Assembly: GCA_035552655.1 (NCBI GenBank)
Contig: DASZLD010000042.1
Span: 1 to 38,271, forward strand
Length of the DNA stretch: 38,271 nt
From: DASXMT01 sp035552655
Lineage (GTDB): Bacteria > Actinomycetota > Acidimicrobiia > Acidimicrobiales > RAAP-2
Direction of reading: 5' to 3'
Shown here piece by piece: positions 13,520 through 22,349 of the stretch. The position numbers and the translations under genes were made by a program. Below the pieces are notes generated by a model. That model saw only the letters and a program-made list of their open reading frames with translations, did not search any database and was not told the DNA's origin. Position 1 is the stretch's first letter. Every line of letters starts with the position of its first letter.

Positions 13520-14821
13520 TCACCGGGTTGTATAACGCTGGGGATCTGGTGAACTTGTGGTTTTTCTTGGGGTTTCGGCGGTGGTTCGAGAACCTGTTCT
13601 GGCCCGGAGCGCCTCCAGGAACCGGACCGCCCCCATGGTGGTGTGCCGGCACCGGATCGAGGCCAGGACGTCGAAGGCGTGCTGGGTGCGGGGGAGCTCG
13701 ACGTACGCCACGGTCGAGGCGGAGACAGCCCGCAACCGGGCCACGAAGTCCCGGGCCATGGTCACGGGCACCAGGGTGTCGTTCACCCCGTGGAGCACGA
13801 ACATCGGGGGGGCGGACGGGCCCACCCGATAGGTGGGAGATGCCTGCCGGAAGAGCTCGGGATGGTCGCCGAGGGCGGTCTTGAACACCCGCTTCTCGAG
13901 CAGGTCCACCAGCCCGGGCCCGTAGGCCCCCGAGGTGGCGGGGTCGCCGGTGAGGTCATAGACCCCGTAGTAGGGAATGCACGCCTGCACCGTGGTGTCG
14001 GCGTCCTCGAATCCGGGCTGCCACTCCGGCTGGTTCGGGGTCAGGGCCAGGAGGGAGGACAGGTGACCGCCGGCCGACCCACCGGACACGGCGATGAAGT
14101 CAGGGTCGCCGCCGTACTCGGCGATGTGCTCATGGATCCAGACCAGGGCCCGCTTGCAGTCGACAATGTGTTCGGGCCAGGTGGCCCGCGGGCTCAGTCG
14201 GTAGTTGATGGCCACGCATACCCAGCCGCGCTCGATGAGCTCGTGCATCATGGGTATGCCCTGTTGCTTCTTGTCCCCGATCATCCAGGCACCGCCGTGG
14301 ATATACAAGAGGACCGGGCCCCGCTCGGGATGGCCACTGCGGCGCTGGAGGACGTCCAGCTTGTGGCGGTAATTGCCGTCGCCCCAGTAGTCGATGTTCT
14401 TGACCCGCCTGATCGATCGCCATCGAAAGGGAACGGCGACGGCCAGCCGCCACCAGTAGTTCCATGCCGGAGTCAGGTCGATGCCGTCGGCGGGCACCGA
14501 ACCGCCAGTTGCCTCGTCCAGAGCCGTTGTCACCAGGTGACCCGCTTGATGGCTGATGACGGCCAGGCGGGCCAGACCGCACCACGAGGCCACGGCGATG
14601 GCCAAACCGACCCAACCGGGCCAGGCATGAAATGCCCCGGCCCAGGCAAATACGGCAGTGAGGGCCACTTGCACCACGATCATCTGAATCGGAAGTTCTC
14701 CGGCTATCCACCCGAGAGCGAAGCTGACCACGGTCAGCGGCTCCTTCCGGAAGGGGACGTAGGCGTTGACCACGAACACAGCACCGACCAAGCTGACGGC
14801 CACGAACACCCAAGGCACCAC
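13520..14821 (-). CDS. Membrane-anchored alpha/beta-hydrolase (HSL-type esterase/lipase)
   Basis: 433 residues. Residues 5-25, 30-60 and 65-90 are hydrophobic, predicting an N-terminal membrane anchor. The hydrolase domain follows with the oxyanion motif HGGAW (175-179), the nucleophile elbow GGSAGG (Ser249), an acidic residue in HGVNDTLVP and a His in TQHAFDVL, the HSL/acetyl-esterase pattern. It probably hydrolyses ester bonds of lipids or small acyl esters at the membrane. The start is uncertain: GTG GTG tandem at 14821-14816, with no well-spaced ribosome binding site. It is divergent from the WS/DGAT gene with 29 bp between starts, which suggests linked expression in lipid turnover (inference). 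Confidence 0.87.
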   Translation of the reverse strand: MVPWVFVAVSLVGAVFVVNAYVPFRKEPLTVVSFALGWIAGELPIQMIVVQVALTAVFAWAGAFHAWPGWVGLAIAVASWCGLARLAVISHQAGHLVTTALDEATGGSVPADGIDLTPAWNYWWRLAVAVPFRWRSIRRVKNIDYWGDGNYRHKLDVLQRRSGHPERGPVLLYIHGGAWMIGDKKQQGIPMMHELIERGWVCVAINYRLSPRATWPEHIVDCKRALVWIHEHIAEYGGDPDFIAVSGGSAGGHLSSLLALTPNQPEWQPGFEDADTTVQACIPYYGVYDLTGDPATSGAYGPGLVDLLEKRVFKTALGDHPELFRQASPTYRVGPSAPPMFVLHGVNDTLVPVTMARDFVARLRAVSASTVAYVELPRTQHAFDVLASIRCRHTTMGAVRFLEALRARTGSRTTAETPRKTTSSPDPQRYTTR

Positions 14822-14850
14822 TCCATCAAAGCACTAAGGCACGAGGCACC

Positions 14851-16473
14851 GTGGAACGACTGACCGGACTGGACGCCAGCTTTCTCTACCTGGAGACACC
14901 CAGTCTCCACATGCACGTGGCCATGACCACGATCATCGATCCCTCCACCATTCCCGGGGGCTATTCATTCGAGGCGCTGAAACGATTCATTGCCAAGCGC
15001 GTCCCCCACGCCCCGGTCTTCCAGCGCCGGCTGGTCGAAGTCCCGTTCCGGTTGGGCCATCCGGTATGGATCGACGATCCTGACTTCGACATCGACTATC
15101 ACGTCCGGTTGGCCGCCGTCCCCGGTCCCGGGGGCCTGCGCGAGCTGGCCTCCATCGCCGGCGACATCACCGGACGACCGCTGGATCGGGCCCGGCCCCT
15201 CTGGGAGATGTGGATCATCGAAGGTCTGTCGGGGGGCCGCATCGGGTTCATCGCCAAGATGCACCACTCCACCGTGGACGGTGTCTCGGGGGCGGAACTG
15301 CTGTCGGTGCTCTTCGACCTGGAACCTGATCCTCCCGAGCGGCCGGCTCCCGACCCGGGCATCGTCGACACCCACGTGCCCTCCAGCCTGGAGTTGATCA
15401 CCCAGGCCGTGATGGCCCGGACCATGCGCCCCTTCGAGATGGCCAAGGACGTCGTCACCACCGGGCAACACCTCCTGCACGTCCGCCAGGTGCGCCAGGG
15501 GTCAGAGAGCCGCCCGGGACTGGGCAAGGCGGCGCTGCCCCTGTCGGCCCCCCGGACCTCGTTCAACGGGACGCTGACCAGGCGGCGGTCCGTGGCCCTG
15601 TCCGCCGTCGGGCTCGACGATGTGAAACGGCTGAAAGACGCCAGGGGCACCACGGTCAACGACGTGGTCCTGGCCATCTGCACGGGTGCGCTGCGGCGAT
15701 TTCTGATCGACGGCGACGAACTGCCCGACAAGCCATTGGTGGCCGTCGTCCCCGTTTCCGTCCGACCCAGCAATCCCGACATGGCCGGGTCGAACAAGGT
15801 GTCGTCGATGTTCGTGCAATTGCCGGCCCAGCTCGACGACCCCCTGGCCCAGTTGGAGGCGATTCACGAAGGAACCAAGGGGGCCAAGGAGGAGCACAAC
15901 GCGCTGGGGGCCGAGACCCTGCTCAACTGGACTGAACACGCAACCCCCAACATGTTCGCCGCCGGCGCCCGCCTCTACAGCCGGATGAAGCTGGCCGAGC
16001 GGCACCGGCCCATCGCCAACCTGGTGATCTCCAATGTCCCCGGTCCCGACTTCCCCCTCTATTTCGGAGGAGCGGAGCTCCAGGCCGGATTTCCCCTGGG
16101 CCCGGTCATGGACGGCCTGGGCGTGAACATCACCATCATGAGCTACCGCGGCGTTCTGTACTGGGGCATCATGGCCTGTCCGGAGGCGATTCCGAAGGTG
16201 TGGAACCTGGCCGCCGACATCCCGCTGGCCCTCGACAGCCTGCTCGATGCCGCCGGCCTCGAGCCCGCCACCTATCGCAGCGCAGACGCCCTCGCTGCCG
16301 TGCGAGCCGCCGGTATCGACGTGCCCGATGTCTCACCCCGGCCCGTCACGCCCGACCATCCGACAGCCAAGGCCACGGCGGTCAAGAAGACCGGATCGGC
16401 CAAGAGGGCGGCGGCCAAGAAGACTGCGGCGAAGCGAGAGACGGACCTACAGTCCCAAGTTGGCCTTGAGTAG
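14851..16473 (+). CDS. Wax ester synthase / diacylglycerol acyltransferase (WS/DGAT)
   Basis: 540 residues. It joins an acyl-CoA to a fatty alcohol or diacylglycerol at storage-lipid bodies. The N-terminus MERLTGLDASFLYLETPSLHMH is diagnostic, and the acyltransferase motif HHSTVDG (138-144, HHxxxDG) is intact. The C-terminal condensation-like half has the conserved NLVISNVPGP region and YRGVLYWGIMACPEAIP. After residue about 505 comes a Lys/Ala-rich tail (KKTGSAKRAAAKKTAAKR) not needed for catalysis. GTG start at 14851; the ribosome binding site is weak. The 3' end overlaps the convergent helicase gene by 27 bp. Confidence 0.93.
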   Translation: MERLTGLDASFLYLETPSLHMHVAMTTIIDPSTIPGGYSFEALKRFIAKRVPHAPVFQRRLVEVPFRLGHPVWIDDPDFDIDYHVRLAAVPGPGGLRELASIAGDITGRPLDRARPLWEMWIIEGLSGGRIGFIAKMHHSTVDGVSGAELLSVLFDLEPDPPERPAPDPGIVDTHVPSSLELITQAVMARTMRPFEMAKDVVTTGQHLLHVRQVRQGSESRPGLGKAALPLSAPRTSFNGTLTRRRSVALSAVGLDDVKRLKDARGTTVNDVVLAICTGALRRFLIDGDELPDKPLVAVVPVSVRPSNPDMAGSNKVSSMFVQLPAQLDDPLAQLEAIHEGTKGAKEEHNALGAETLLNWTEHATPNMFAAGARLYSRMKLAERHRPIANLVISNVPGPDFPLYFGGAELQAGFPLGPVMDGLGVNITIMSYRGVLYWGIMACPEAIPKVWNLAADIPLALDSLLDAAGLEPATYRSADALAAVRAAGIDVPDVSPRPVTPDHPTAKATAVKKTGSAKRAAAKKTAAKRETDLQSQVGLE

Positions 16474-18465
16474 GGCGAACCGGTCCGGCTCGCCCTCGAC
16501 CGGTGCGGCCATGGGCTCATCCAGGCCGTCGATCAGCTCCTCGGGGATCTCGTCGAGGAAGCGGCTGCGCTCGTTCTCTTGAACCTGGTGCAGCGTGCGT
16601 CGGCGCCGGGCGTGCGACAGGTAGAGGCGGTGCTTGGCCCGGGTGATGGCCACGTAGGCCAGCCGACGTTCCTCTTCGATCTCGGCCTCCTCGAGGCAGC
16701 GCCGATCGGGGAAGATGCCCTCTTCCATTCCGACCACGAACACGTTGGGGAACTCGAGGCCCTTGGCCGCGTGGATGGTCATCAACAGGACCCGTGATCC
16801 GTCATCATCGATGTCGTCGGCCAACGTGAGCAGGCTCGCCATCTCCAGCAGAGCGGGAATGCTGTGGTGGTCGGCGGCGATGGCCCTGAGCTGCTCGACG
16901 CTCTCGGTCCGGTACACCTCCTCCTCCTCGTCGATGGCCTTGCCCAGGAGCTCACTCATGAAGCGCCCATCGGCCAGGATGGCGTCAAGGGCGGCCGCCG
17001 GCCCATCGGTGTCGTCGGCCACCCGCATGCGATCGAGCAGGGACAGGAACTGCCCCAGACCCTCGGCGGCCAATGCGGGCATCTCGTCGATCTCTCCCCG
17101 ACGCTCGAGGGCTTCGCCCAACGGGAGCGCATAGGTCCGGGCGAAGGCGCGTAGTCGCTTGATGCTGCTGTCACCAACGGCGCGTCGAGGGACGTTCACG
17201 CAACGACGGAACGAGAGCTCATCGTCGGGGTTGACGGCCATCCCCATATAGGCCATGAGGTCCTTGATCTCCCTGCGTTCGAAGAAGGGCGTGCCCCCCA
17301 CCGTCTTGCACGGGAGGCCATGGCGCACCAGGGCCCCTTCCACCGGTCGGGCCAGAGCCTTGGCCCGGCAGAGCACGGCGACGTCTCCGGGTCGGGACCC
17401 CCTGGCCACCAAAGAAGCCACCTCGTCGGCCACCCAGGATGCCTCGTCGGCGTCGTCGTCCGCCTCGCGCACCACGATCCGGGCTCCTTCGCCGGCCTGG
17501 CTCCACAAGGTCTTGTCAGGGCGGCTCTCGTTTCGGGCGATGACCGCGTTGGCGGCATCGAGAATCGTCTCGGTCGAGCGGTAGTTCTGTTCCAGGGTCA
17601 CCGTCACCGTGCCCGGGAAGGTGCGGTGGAAGTTCAAGATGTTCCCGACGTCGGCGGCCCGGAACCCATAGATCGATTGATCACCATCGCCGACGCAACA
17701 GAGGTTGCCGTGCCCGCCGACCAACAGCTCCACGATGGCACTCTGGGCCCGGTTGGTGTCCTGGTACTCGTCGACCAGGACGTAGTCGAACAACCCCTGG
17801 TAGTGCGCCCGCACGTCGGCGTGGTCGGTGAGCAACGTCACCACATGGACCAAGAGGTCGTCGAAGTCGACCGAGTTGGCCCGCTGCATCCGGACTTGGT
17901 ACTCGCGGAAGATACGGGCCCGGGCAGTGGCCTTTTTGTCGGTGGCCGCCAGAGAGAGGGCTCGCTCGTCGATGAGCCCGTTCTTGGCCGTGCTGATGGC
18001 TGCTTTGGTTCCTCCCACCGGCACCTCTTTGGCATCGAATCCCACGTCGTCGGTGACGTCCCGGAGGAGCCTCTTGCAATCGTCCTCTTGGAGAATGGTG
18101 AAATTCTTCTTCAGCCCGACCCGGTCGGCGTAGGGCCGCAGCATTCGGACGCAGGCGGCATGAAACGTCGACACCCACATCTCTGACACCAGGGAACCGA
18201 GCGAAACACCCAGACGCTCCTTCATCTCCCGGGCTGCCTTGTTGGTGAAGGTGATGGCCAGGACCCGATCATGGCTGACCTGACCGGTGGCGATCAGATA
18301 GCCGATGCGGCTGGTGAGCACCTTGGTCTTCCCCGAACCGGCGCCGGCCACGACCAGGAGCGGTCCGGACCCGTGCTCCACCGCCTCACGTTGCCGGGGG
18401 TTCAGACCCTCGAGGAACCGGCTGGGGACCAGGGGCCGAGTCGACCGGCGAGCGTTCGTGGGCAC
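16447..18465 (-). CDS. pcrA: UvrD/PcrA-type 3'-5' DNA helicase
   Basis: 672 residues, superfamily 1A helicase of repair and replication. Visible motifs: Q-motif LNPRQREAVEH (21-31), Walker A GAGSGKT (41-47), Ia TFTNKAAREM, motif II DEYQDT (232-237), GDGDQSIYGFRAAD (III), QNYRST (IV), TIHAAKGLEFPNVFVVGMEEG (V) and EERRLAYVAITRAK (VI). It is shorter than classical PcrA and lacks the long C-terminal extension. The symbol follows the family; UvrD is an equivalent name. The GTG at 18465 has no ribosome binding site but TACTGT sits 8 nt upstream (18479-18474), suggesting a leaderless mRNA. Confidence 0.92.
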   Translation of the reverse strand: MPTNARRSTRPLVPSRFLEGLNPRQREAVEHGSGPLLVVAGAGSGKTKVLTSRIGYLIATGQVSHDRVLAITFTNKAAREMKERLGVSLGSLVSEMWVSTFHAACVRMLRPYADRVGLKKNFTILQEDDCKRLLRDVTDDVGFDAKEVPVGGTKAAISTAKNGLIDERALSLAATDKKATARARIFREYQVRMQRANSVDFDDLLVHVVTLLTDHADVRAHYQGLFDYVLVDEYQDTNRAQSAIVELLVGGHGNLCCVGDGDQSIYGFRAADVGNILNFHRTFPGTVTVTLEQNYRSTETILDAANAVIARNESRPDKTLWSQAGEGARIVVREADDDADEASWVADEVASLVARGSRPGDVAVLCRAKALARPVEGALVRHGLPCKTVGGTPFFERREIKDLMAYMGMAVNPDDELSFRRCVNVPRRAVGDSSIKRLRAFARTYALPLGEALERRGEIDEMPALAAEGLGQFLSLLDRMRVADDTDGPAAALDAILADGRFMSELLGKAIDEEEEVYRTESVEQLRAIAADHHSIPALLEMASLLTLADDIDDDGSRVLLMTIHAAKGLEFPNVFVVGMEEGIFPDRRCLEEAEIEEERRLAYVAITRAKHRLYLSHARRRRTLHQVQENERSRFLDEIPEELIDGLDEPMAAPVEGEPDRFALLKANLGL

Positions 18466-18536
18466 GACTGGGCACAGTACATGGCGCCGCGCCGGCCGCC
18501 CGCGCCCGACGGCCTCGGATCACAGGAACCTCCGGC

Positions 18537-21374
18537 TCAGCCGCTGACCGCCACCATCGGGGCGTTCAGGCGCTGGCCTCCCTTGGACCCGAAGTAGCCG
18601 GCGTCACCGAAGGAGAAGACCCCGCCGTCGGCAGCCACCAGGCGGTAACCGGCACCGTCGGAGGTGGCGACCATGCCCACCACCGGGGCATTGAGGGGTA
18701 CGCCACCTTCGGACCCGAAGTAGCCGGCGTCGCCGAAGGTGAACACGCCGCCGTCCGCCGCCACCAGCCAGTAGCCCCCGCCATCCGGTGTGGCGGCCAT
18801 GCCCACTACTGGGGCGTTCAGATGCTGGCCCCCGGCCGAGCCCTCGAAGGGGGCCGGCCCGAAGGCGAACACGCCGCCATCAGCCGCGGCCAAGCGGTAG
18901 CCGAGCGCGGCCGGGATCGGCGGCCCGCTCACGTTGAGGACATACGAGACGGGGGCAGTACCGGCATCGATGGTCGAGAGCCCGATATGCGCCGTGCCGT
19001 CGGTCAGCCCTGCAGTGGCGGGACCGGATGAGGCGCTACCGCTGCTGTCCGACACCACCGTCTCCGTCGAGCAGCCACAGGCGATGAAGCTGGCACCGGG
19101 TGAGCCTGACGCGGTGAAGGTGACCAGTGCCCCGGCCAGGGGTGCCCCGAGGGAGCTGGTGATGCTGGCCACAAATGGTGCGGTGAGAGCACCGGGCCGG
19201 ACGGTCTGGCCGTCACCGGAGGTACTGGAAGCCGCGATGGCGGTGGGCACGTTCACCTGTCCGCTCACCACCTGGGGGGAGGGGGTGGATGCAGTCGAAA
19301 GCTGCCAATCCTGAGCCAGGGATTCGACGGTGAACGACTGCACCTGCACCGACGCAGCCGCCGAGGGCGGATATACCTCTACCTTGGCCCCGGTGATGGA
19401 CTGGCCCTGCCAGCCCGGTGGCAGCTTCACGACCGTTCGGCTGTGGCCGGTCGTGGTCAGCGGGAATCCCGACCCGAAATCACTCGTGTACCACGTCGAC
19501 CCCCCGGACAGCTGGAGGGCCACGGCCAGGGACGACACGTTGGTGCCGCTGTCGGCGATGTCGATGATGGCGTACTGGCGGGCGTCCCCGGCCTGCGACG
19601 ACGCCGGATCGGTCGATCCGTCCTCGTACCAACGGGCCACTTCGTCGCCCATCACCTCGTAGGTGAAGGGGTTGGCGTCCATCACCGCTTCCCGCATCGC
19701 CCCCGGCGCCGGCCCGGGGACCGGGGCCATCTGGAACCGGAAGGGCGTTGTCCCCTGATCGGAGAAATCGTTGTTGCCCGTGGCGTCCCGAAGCACAGGG
19801 TGGTGGCCGTCCCACGTGCCCTGGAAGGGGACGTCGACCTCTTGCAGCGCGCTCTGGCTGTCGGGGAATCCCGTGGGCGGTTCGCCGCCCCACAGATAGC
19901 TGGCGTTGCTGACGCTTCCATCCGGAGCCACGGTGAACGAGATGGCGTTCTCGATGTCGGTCATGCGGCCCCACTCCCCCCACAACAGGAAGGGCAGGAA
20001 TCCCGTCCCGGTGTTCTCGTGGCTCCAGATGATCGTGTACGAGAGCTGGGTCGATCCCCCGGCCATCGGCGTGGCCGTGGCGTCGGTGAGGAGGGGGACG
20101 TCGTGCAGGGCCGAGGTCGACCGCCCGTACATGACCGGGGCATAGGCATAGGCGAGGTACTGCGGGTTCGAGGGGTCGACCACAGCCAGCTGCGCATCCA
20201 CGACGTTCACGGTGATGGGCGTGGACGGTGCCGGCCACGAGAGGCCACCGTCGGAAGAAGCCGGTTCGGCGGCAACTTCCACGTCGTAACTGTGGCCGGT
20301 GATGGCCGGTCCGGTGAACCCGGCGTAGACAAAGGGGTCCGCCCCGTCATAGAGCACGAACTGTTGGGTTCCCGCTACCTGTCCGGTGGTGGTGTCGGTC
20401 ACGGTGACGTCGACCACCACCGAGCTGGGGTTGCCCGGACCCCAGGATGTAGCCGGCGCAGACAGGGCCACTCGGAGCAGTCCCTCACCGCTGAGCGATG
20501 GGTTGGGCGTGGCCAACGGGGCGAACGGGCCGGCGTAGGGGCCGACGACCGAATTCGGGCCGGTCACGTTCCCCGCCTGGCCTGCGGTGGTGGACACCAC
20601 CACCGGCGAGCCCGGTGTGGCCGAGCCGGCGTCCAGCGTTGCGTGGGTTGCCACGGTGGACGGGATCGGGCCGCCCGCCGTCGCCCCGTCGGTCGAGGAC
20701 GGAGTGGGCTGGGCGTCGAGGCTGGGATCCCAGGCGTCCGCCGCCGTCTGGCACGAGTCCGGGGCCGAGCACGCAGTGGCGGCGAAGCTGATGTCCTGGA
20801 GCAGGAGGGAGGGGCCGCCGGTGGAAAAGAGCGATTCCAGCGCCACGAAGCACTGGACCACCCGGCAATCGGCCGCCCCCAATGACGTGGTCATCACGGC
20901 CGGGGTCTGGATCACCACCGCGGCCACGCCGGCGGCGTCGATGGTCACGACCGCGTTGTGCTGGGGGTCACAGGCATCCTCGGCCGACTGGCCGTTGCCC
21001 AGCAGGGTGAAAGCGGTGGGATCACACTGGACGACGGCGTAGGTGGACCCCGAGGAGGCACCGGCCACGACGACCGAGACGCTCTGGTTGTCGATCAGAC
21101 CGGACTGCGGTGTCACCATCAGGGTGGCGACAACGTCGTGGGTGGAAGGCGGCGTAGAGGCCGGAACGGGCGGAAGCGAATTGTCGGGCTGAGCAGGAGC
21201 ACCAGGGGCAACCGGCGCGGCCGTCGTCGCCGCGGCGGCGACCGAGGGCACCAGTGAAAGGGCCAGGATCGACACCAGGGCGGCCAGGGCGGCGATGGAC
21301 CGGCAGGGATGCAGGGACCTCGCACCATGGTGCCCGTCCCGATGTGCGTTGGTCGACCGGACCACTCTGTTCAC
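18537..21374 (-). CDS. Large secreted multidomain protein with C-terminal GYxLVAADGGVFxFG repeats
   Basis: 945 residues. A basic N-terminus and hydrophobic stretch (residues 27-48, ending VAAAAT) form a Sec signal peptide. After a Pro/Thr-rich linker, residues about 84-195 (LMVTPQSGLIDNQSVSVVV, TYAVVQCDP) resemble the neocarzinostatin-like Ig fold. Residues 260-700 hold beta-rich segments and a central region (YAYAPVMYGRSTSALHDVPLL) that I cannot assign. Residues about 715-815 (PLAGALVTFTASGSPGASF) look like a Big-1/invasin Ig domain. Residues 825-945 are three repeats of about 42 residues. No catalytic motif is seen; a surface or adhesive role is inference. GTG start at 21374 follows GGGGGGCA. 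Confidence 0.8.
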   Translation of the reverse strand: MNRVVRSTNAHRDGHHGARSLHPCRSIAALAALVSILALSLVPSVAAAATTAAPVAPGAPAQPDNSLPPVPASTPPSTHDVVATLMVTPQSGLIDNQSVSVVVAGASSGSTYAVVQCDPTAFTLLGNGQSAEDACDPQHNAVVTIDAAGVAAVVIQTPAVMTTSLGAADCRVVQCFVALESLFSTGGPSLLLQDISFAATACSAPDSCQTAADAWDPSLDAQPTPSSTDGATAGGPIPSTVATHATLDAGSATPGSPVVVSTTAGQAGNVTGPNSVVGPYAGPFAPLATPNPSLSGEGLLRVALSAPATSWGPGNPSSVVVDVTVTDTTTGQVAGTQQFVLYDGADPFVYAGFTGPAITGHSYDVEVAAEPASSDGGLSWPAPSTPITVNVVDAQLAVVDPSNPQYLAYAYAPVMYGRSTSALHDVPLLTDATATPMAGGSTQLSYTIIWSHENTGTGFLPFLLWGEWGRMTDIENAISFTVAPDGSVSNASYLWGGEPPTGFPDSQSALQEVDVPFQGTWDGHHPVLRDATGNNDFSDQGTTPFRFQMAPVPGPAPGAMREAVMDANPFTYEVMGDEVARWYEDGSTDPASSQAGDARQYAIIDIADSGTNVSSLAVALQLSGGSTWYTSDFGSGFPLTTTGHSRTVVKLPPGWQGQSITGAKVEVYPPSAAASVQVQSFTVESLAQDWQLSTASTPSPQVVSGQVNVPTAIAASSTSGDGQTVRPGALTAPFVASITSSLGAPLAGALVTFTASGSPGASFIACGCSTETVVSDSSGSASSGPATAGLTDGTAHIGLSTIDAGTAPVSYVLNVSGPPIPAALGYRLAAADGGVFAFGPAPFEGSAGGQHLNAPVVGMAATPDGGGYWLVAADGGVFTFGDAGYFGSEGGVPLNAPVVGMVATSDGAGYRLVAADGGVFSFGDAGYFGSKGGQRLNAPMVAVSG
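18540..18902 (-). repeat. Three tandem 126-bp coding repeats (GYxLVAADGGVFxFGDAGYFGS)
   Basis: The units cover residues 825-866, 867-908 and 909-945 of the secreted protein. Each has GYxL(A/V)AADGGVF, FGxAxxxGSxGG and LNAP(V/M)V. The last unit is cut short after VAVSG. The two later units are the most alike. This repeat recurs, from memory, in cell-surface proteins and hydrolases of Acidimicrobiia. Confidence 0.8.
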
Positions 21375-21522
21375 TACTGCCCCCCATCCCCGATGCCGGT
21401 ACCGGCCACACCGACCGATCCTCCGACCTGGTCAGCATAAGCCCCGGTCAGCCTGGGGGCCGCGTCCGTCTTCCCGATAGCTGTTGTCGTGGTGGCCGCG
21501 GCGGCGATGGAACGGCGTGGGC

Positions 21523-22185
21523 CTACAGCCGGTCGCCGCAGCCCACCATGCGCATGGCCATGGCCACGAAATACCGCTCCAACTCGTCGATACCCATGGG
21601 ACCCCCGTCGTGCAGCCATTGGCTGCTGTGGATGCACATATCGAGGATGGTGGCGGCGGTGACCGTGAACGATCTGGACTGGCCGTGGCCCCAGATGTCG
21701 AAGGCTCCGATACGCGCCCCCTCTTTGAGAACGTCCACCATCCGGTCACGGAGGCGCCGGCGGATGGCCAGCACCTCATCGAGCTGTGGCCCGGACAGGT
21801 GCCGGTACTCGCGGTTGGCCACCTGGGCACTCTGCTTCCCGCCGTGGTGCATCCGAACGTAGACCTCGACGATGGCGGTCAGCCCGGCGACGGGGTCGCC
21901 ATCCAACGGCGCCAGAGCGGCGGCCACGTCCTCCTCCAGCCGGGCGTGGCGGTACTGCACCAGGACATAGAGGAGTTCGTCCTTCGAGGTGAAGTGGTTG
22001 TACATCGCTCCCGGGGTGAGGCCACAGGCGTTGGTGATCTCCCGAACGGTCGTGGCCGGGGCGCCCTGGGAGTAGAAGAGGGTGTCGGCCGCCTTGAGCA
22101 GGCGAAGGGCAGGCCCCGAGAGCACACGGGTCTTCCTGACGCCCTCGCCCGAGGCCGGCTCGTCAACTGCTGACCTATCGCTCAT
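21523..22185 (-). CDS. TetR-family transcriptional regulator
   Basis: 220 residues. The N-terminal DNA-binding domain spans about 25-72 with the helix-turn-helix TTVREITNACGLTPGAMYNHF (about 45-65) and the linker SKDELLYVLV. The remaining helices form a ligand-binding and dimerisation domain with QYRHARLEEDV and MHHGGKQSAQVANREYRHL. Ligand unknown. It lies downstream of a nitroreductase and a flavodoxin-like gene on the same strand, separated by 164 bp that hold its own promoter candidate. It may therefore control itself and the redox pair. The ATG at 22185 has AGGGTGAAGG upstream. Confidence 0.9.
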   Translation of the reverse strand: MSDRSAVDEPASGEGVRKTRVLSGPALRLLKAADTLFYSQGAPATTVREITNACGLTPGAMYNHFTSKDELLYVLVQYRHARLEEDVAAALAPLDGDPVAGLTAIVEVYVRMHHGGKQSAQVANREYRHLSGPQLDEVLAIRRRLRDRMVDVLKEGARIGAFDIWGHGQSRSFTVTAATILDMCIHSSQWLHDGGPMGIDELERYFVAMAMRMVGCGDRL

Positions 22186-22198
22186 GCCTTCACCCTGC

Positions 22199-22244
22199 TC
22201 TGACCGATTCGCTGCCGTGTCCAGTCCGTTGAACTTAGGTCAGA
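22199..22244. promoter_or_regulatory. Promoter region of the TetR gene with spaced inverted repeat
   Basis: On the minus strand TAAGTT (22237-22232) fits TANNNT and predicts a start near 22225. TCTGACC (22199-22205) and GGTCAGA (22238-22244) are 7-bp inverted copies flanking this -10 and the leader. They could be paired half-operators or a leader hairpin. The rest of the 164-bp gap shows nothing I can name. Confidence 0.35.
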
Positions 22245-22349
22245 AGGATGGCACGGTGAGGACCAGTCCGAGAACGGGTCCACGGGCCGCGATCCGATGT
22301 CGTGGGGCCCTCGCCGAGGCCGTGTCGGGCGGCCCGGAGGACCGGGGCT

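Noticed and set aside
18540..18902. Tandem 126-bp repeats considered as a CRISPR or minisatellite
   Set aside because: The units are in frame, differ at synonymous and conservative positions and encode a protein repeat; no spacer-repeat structure exists.
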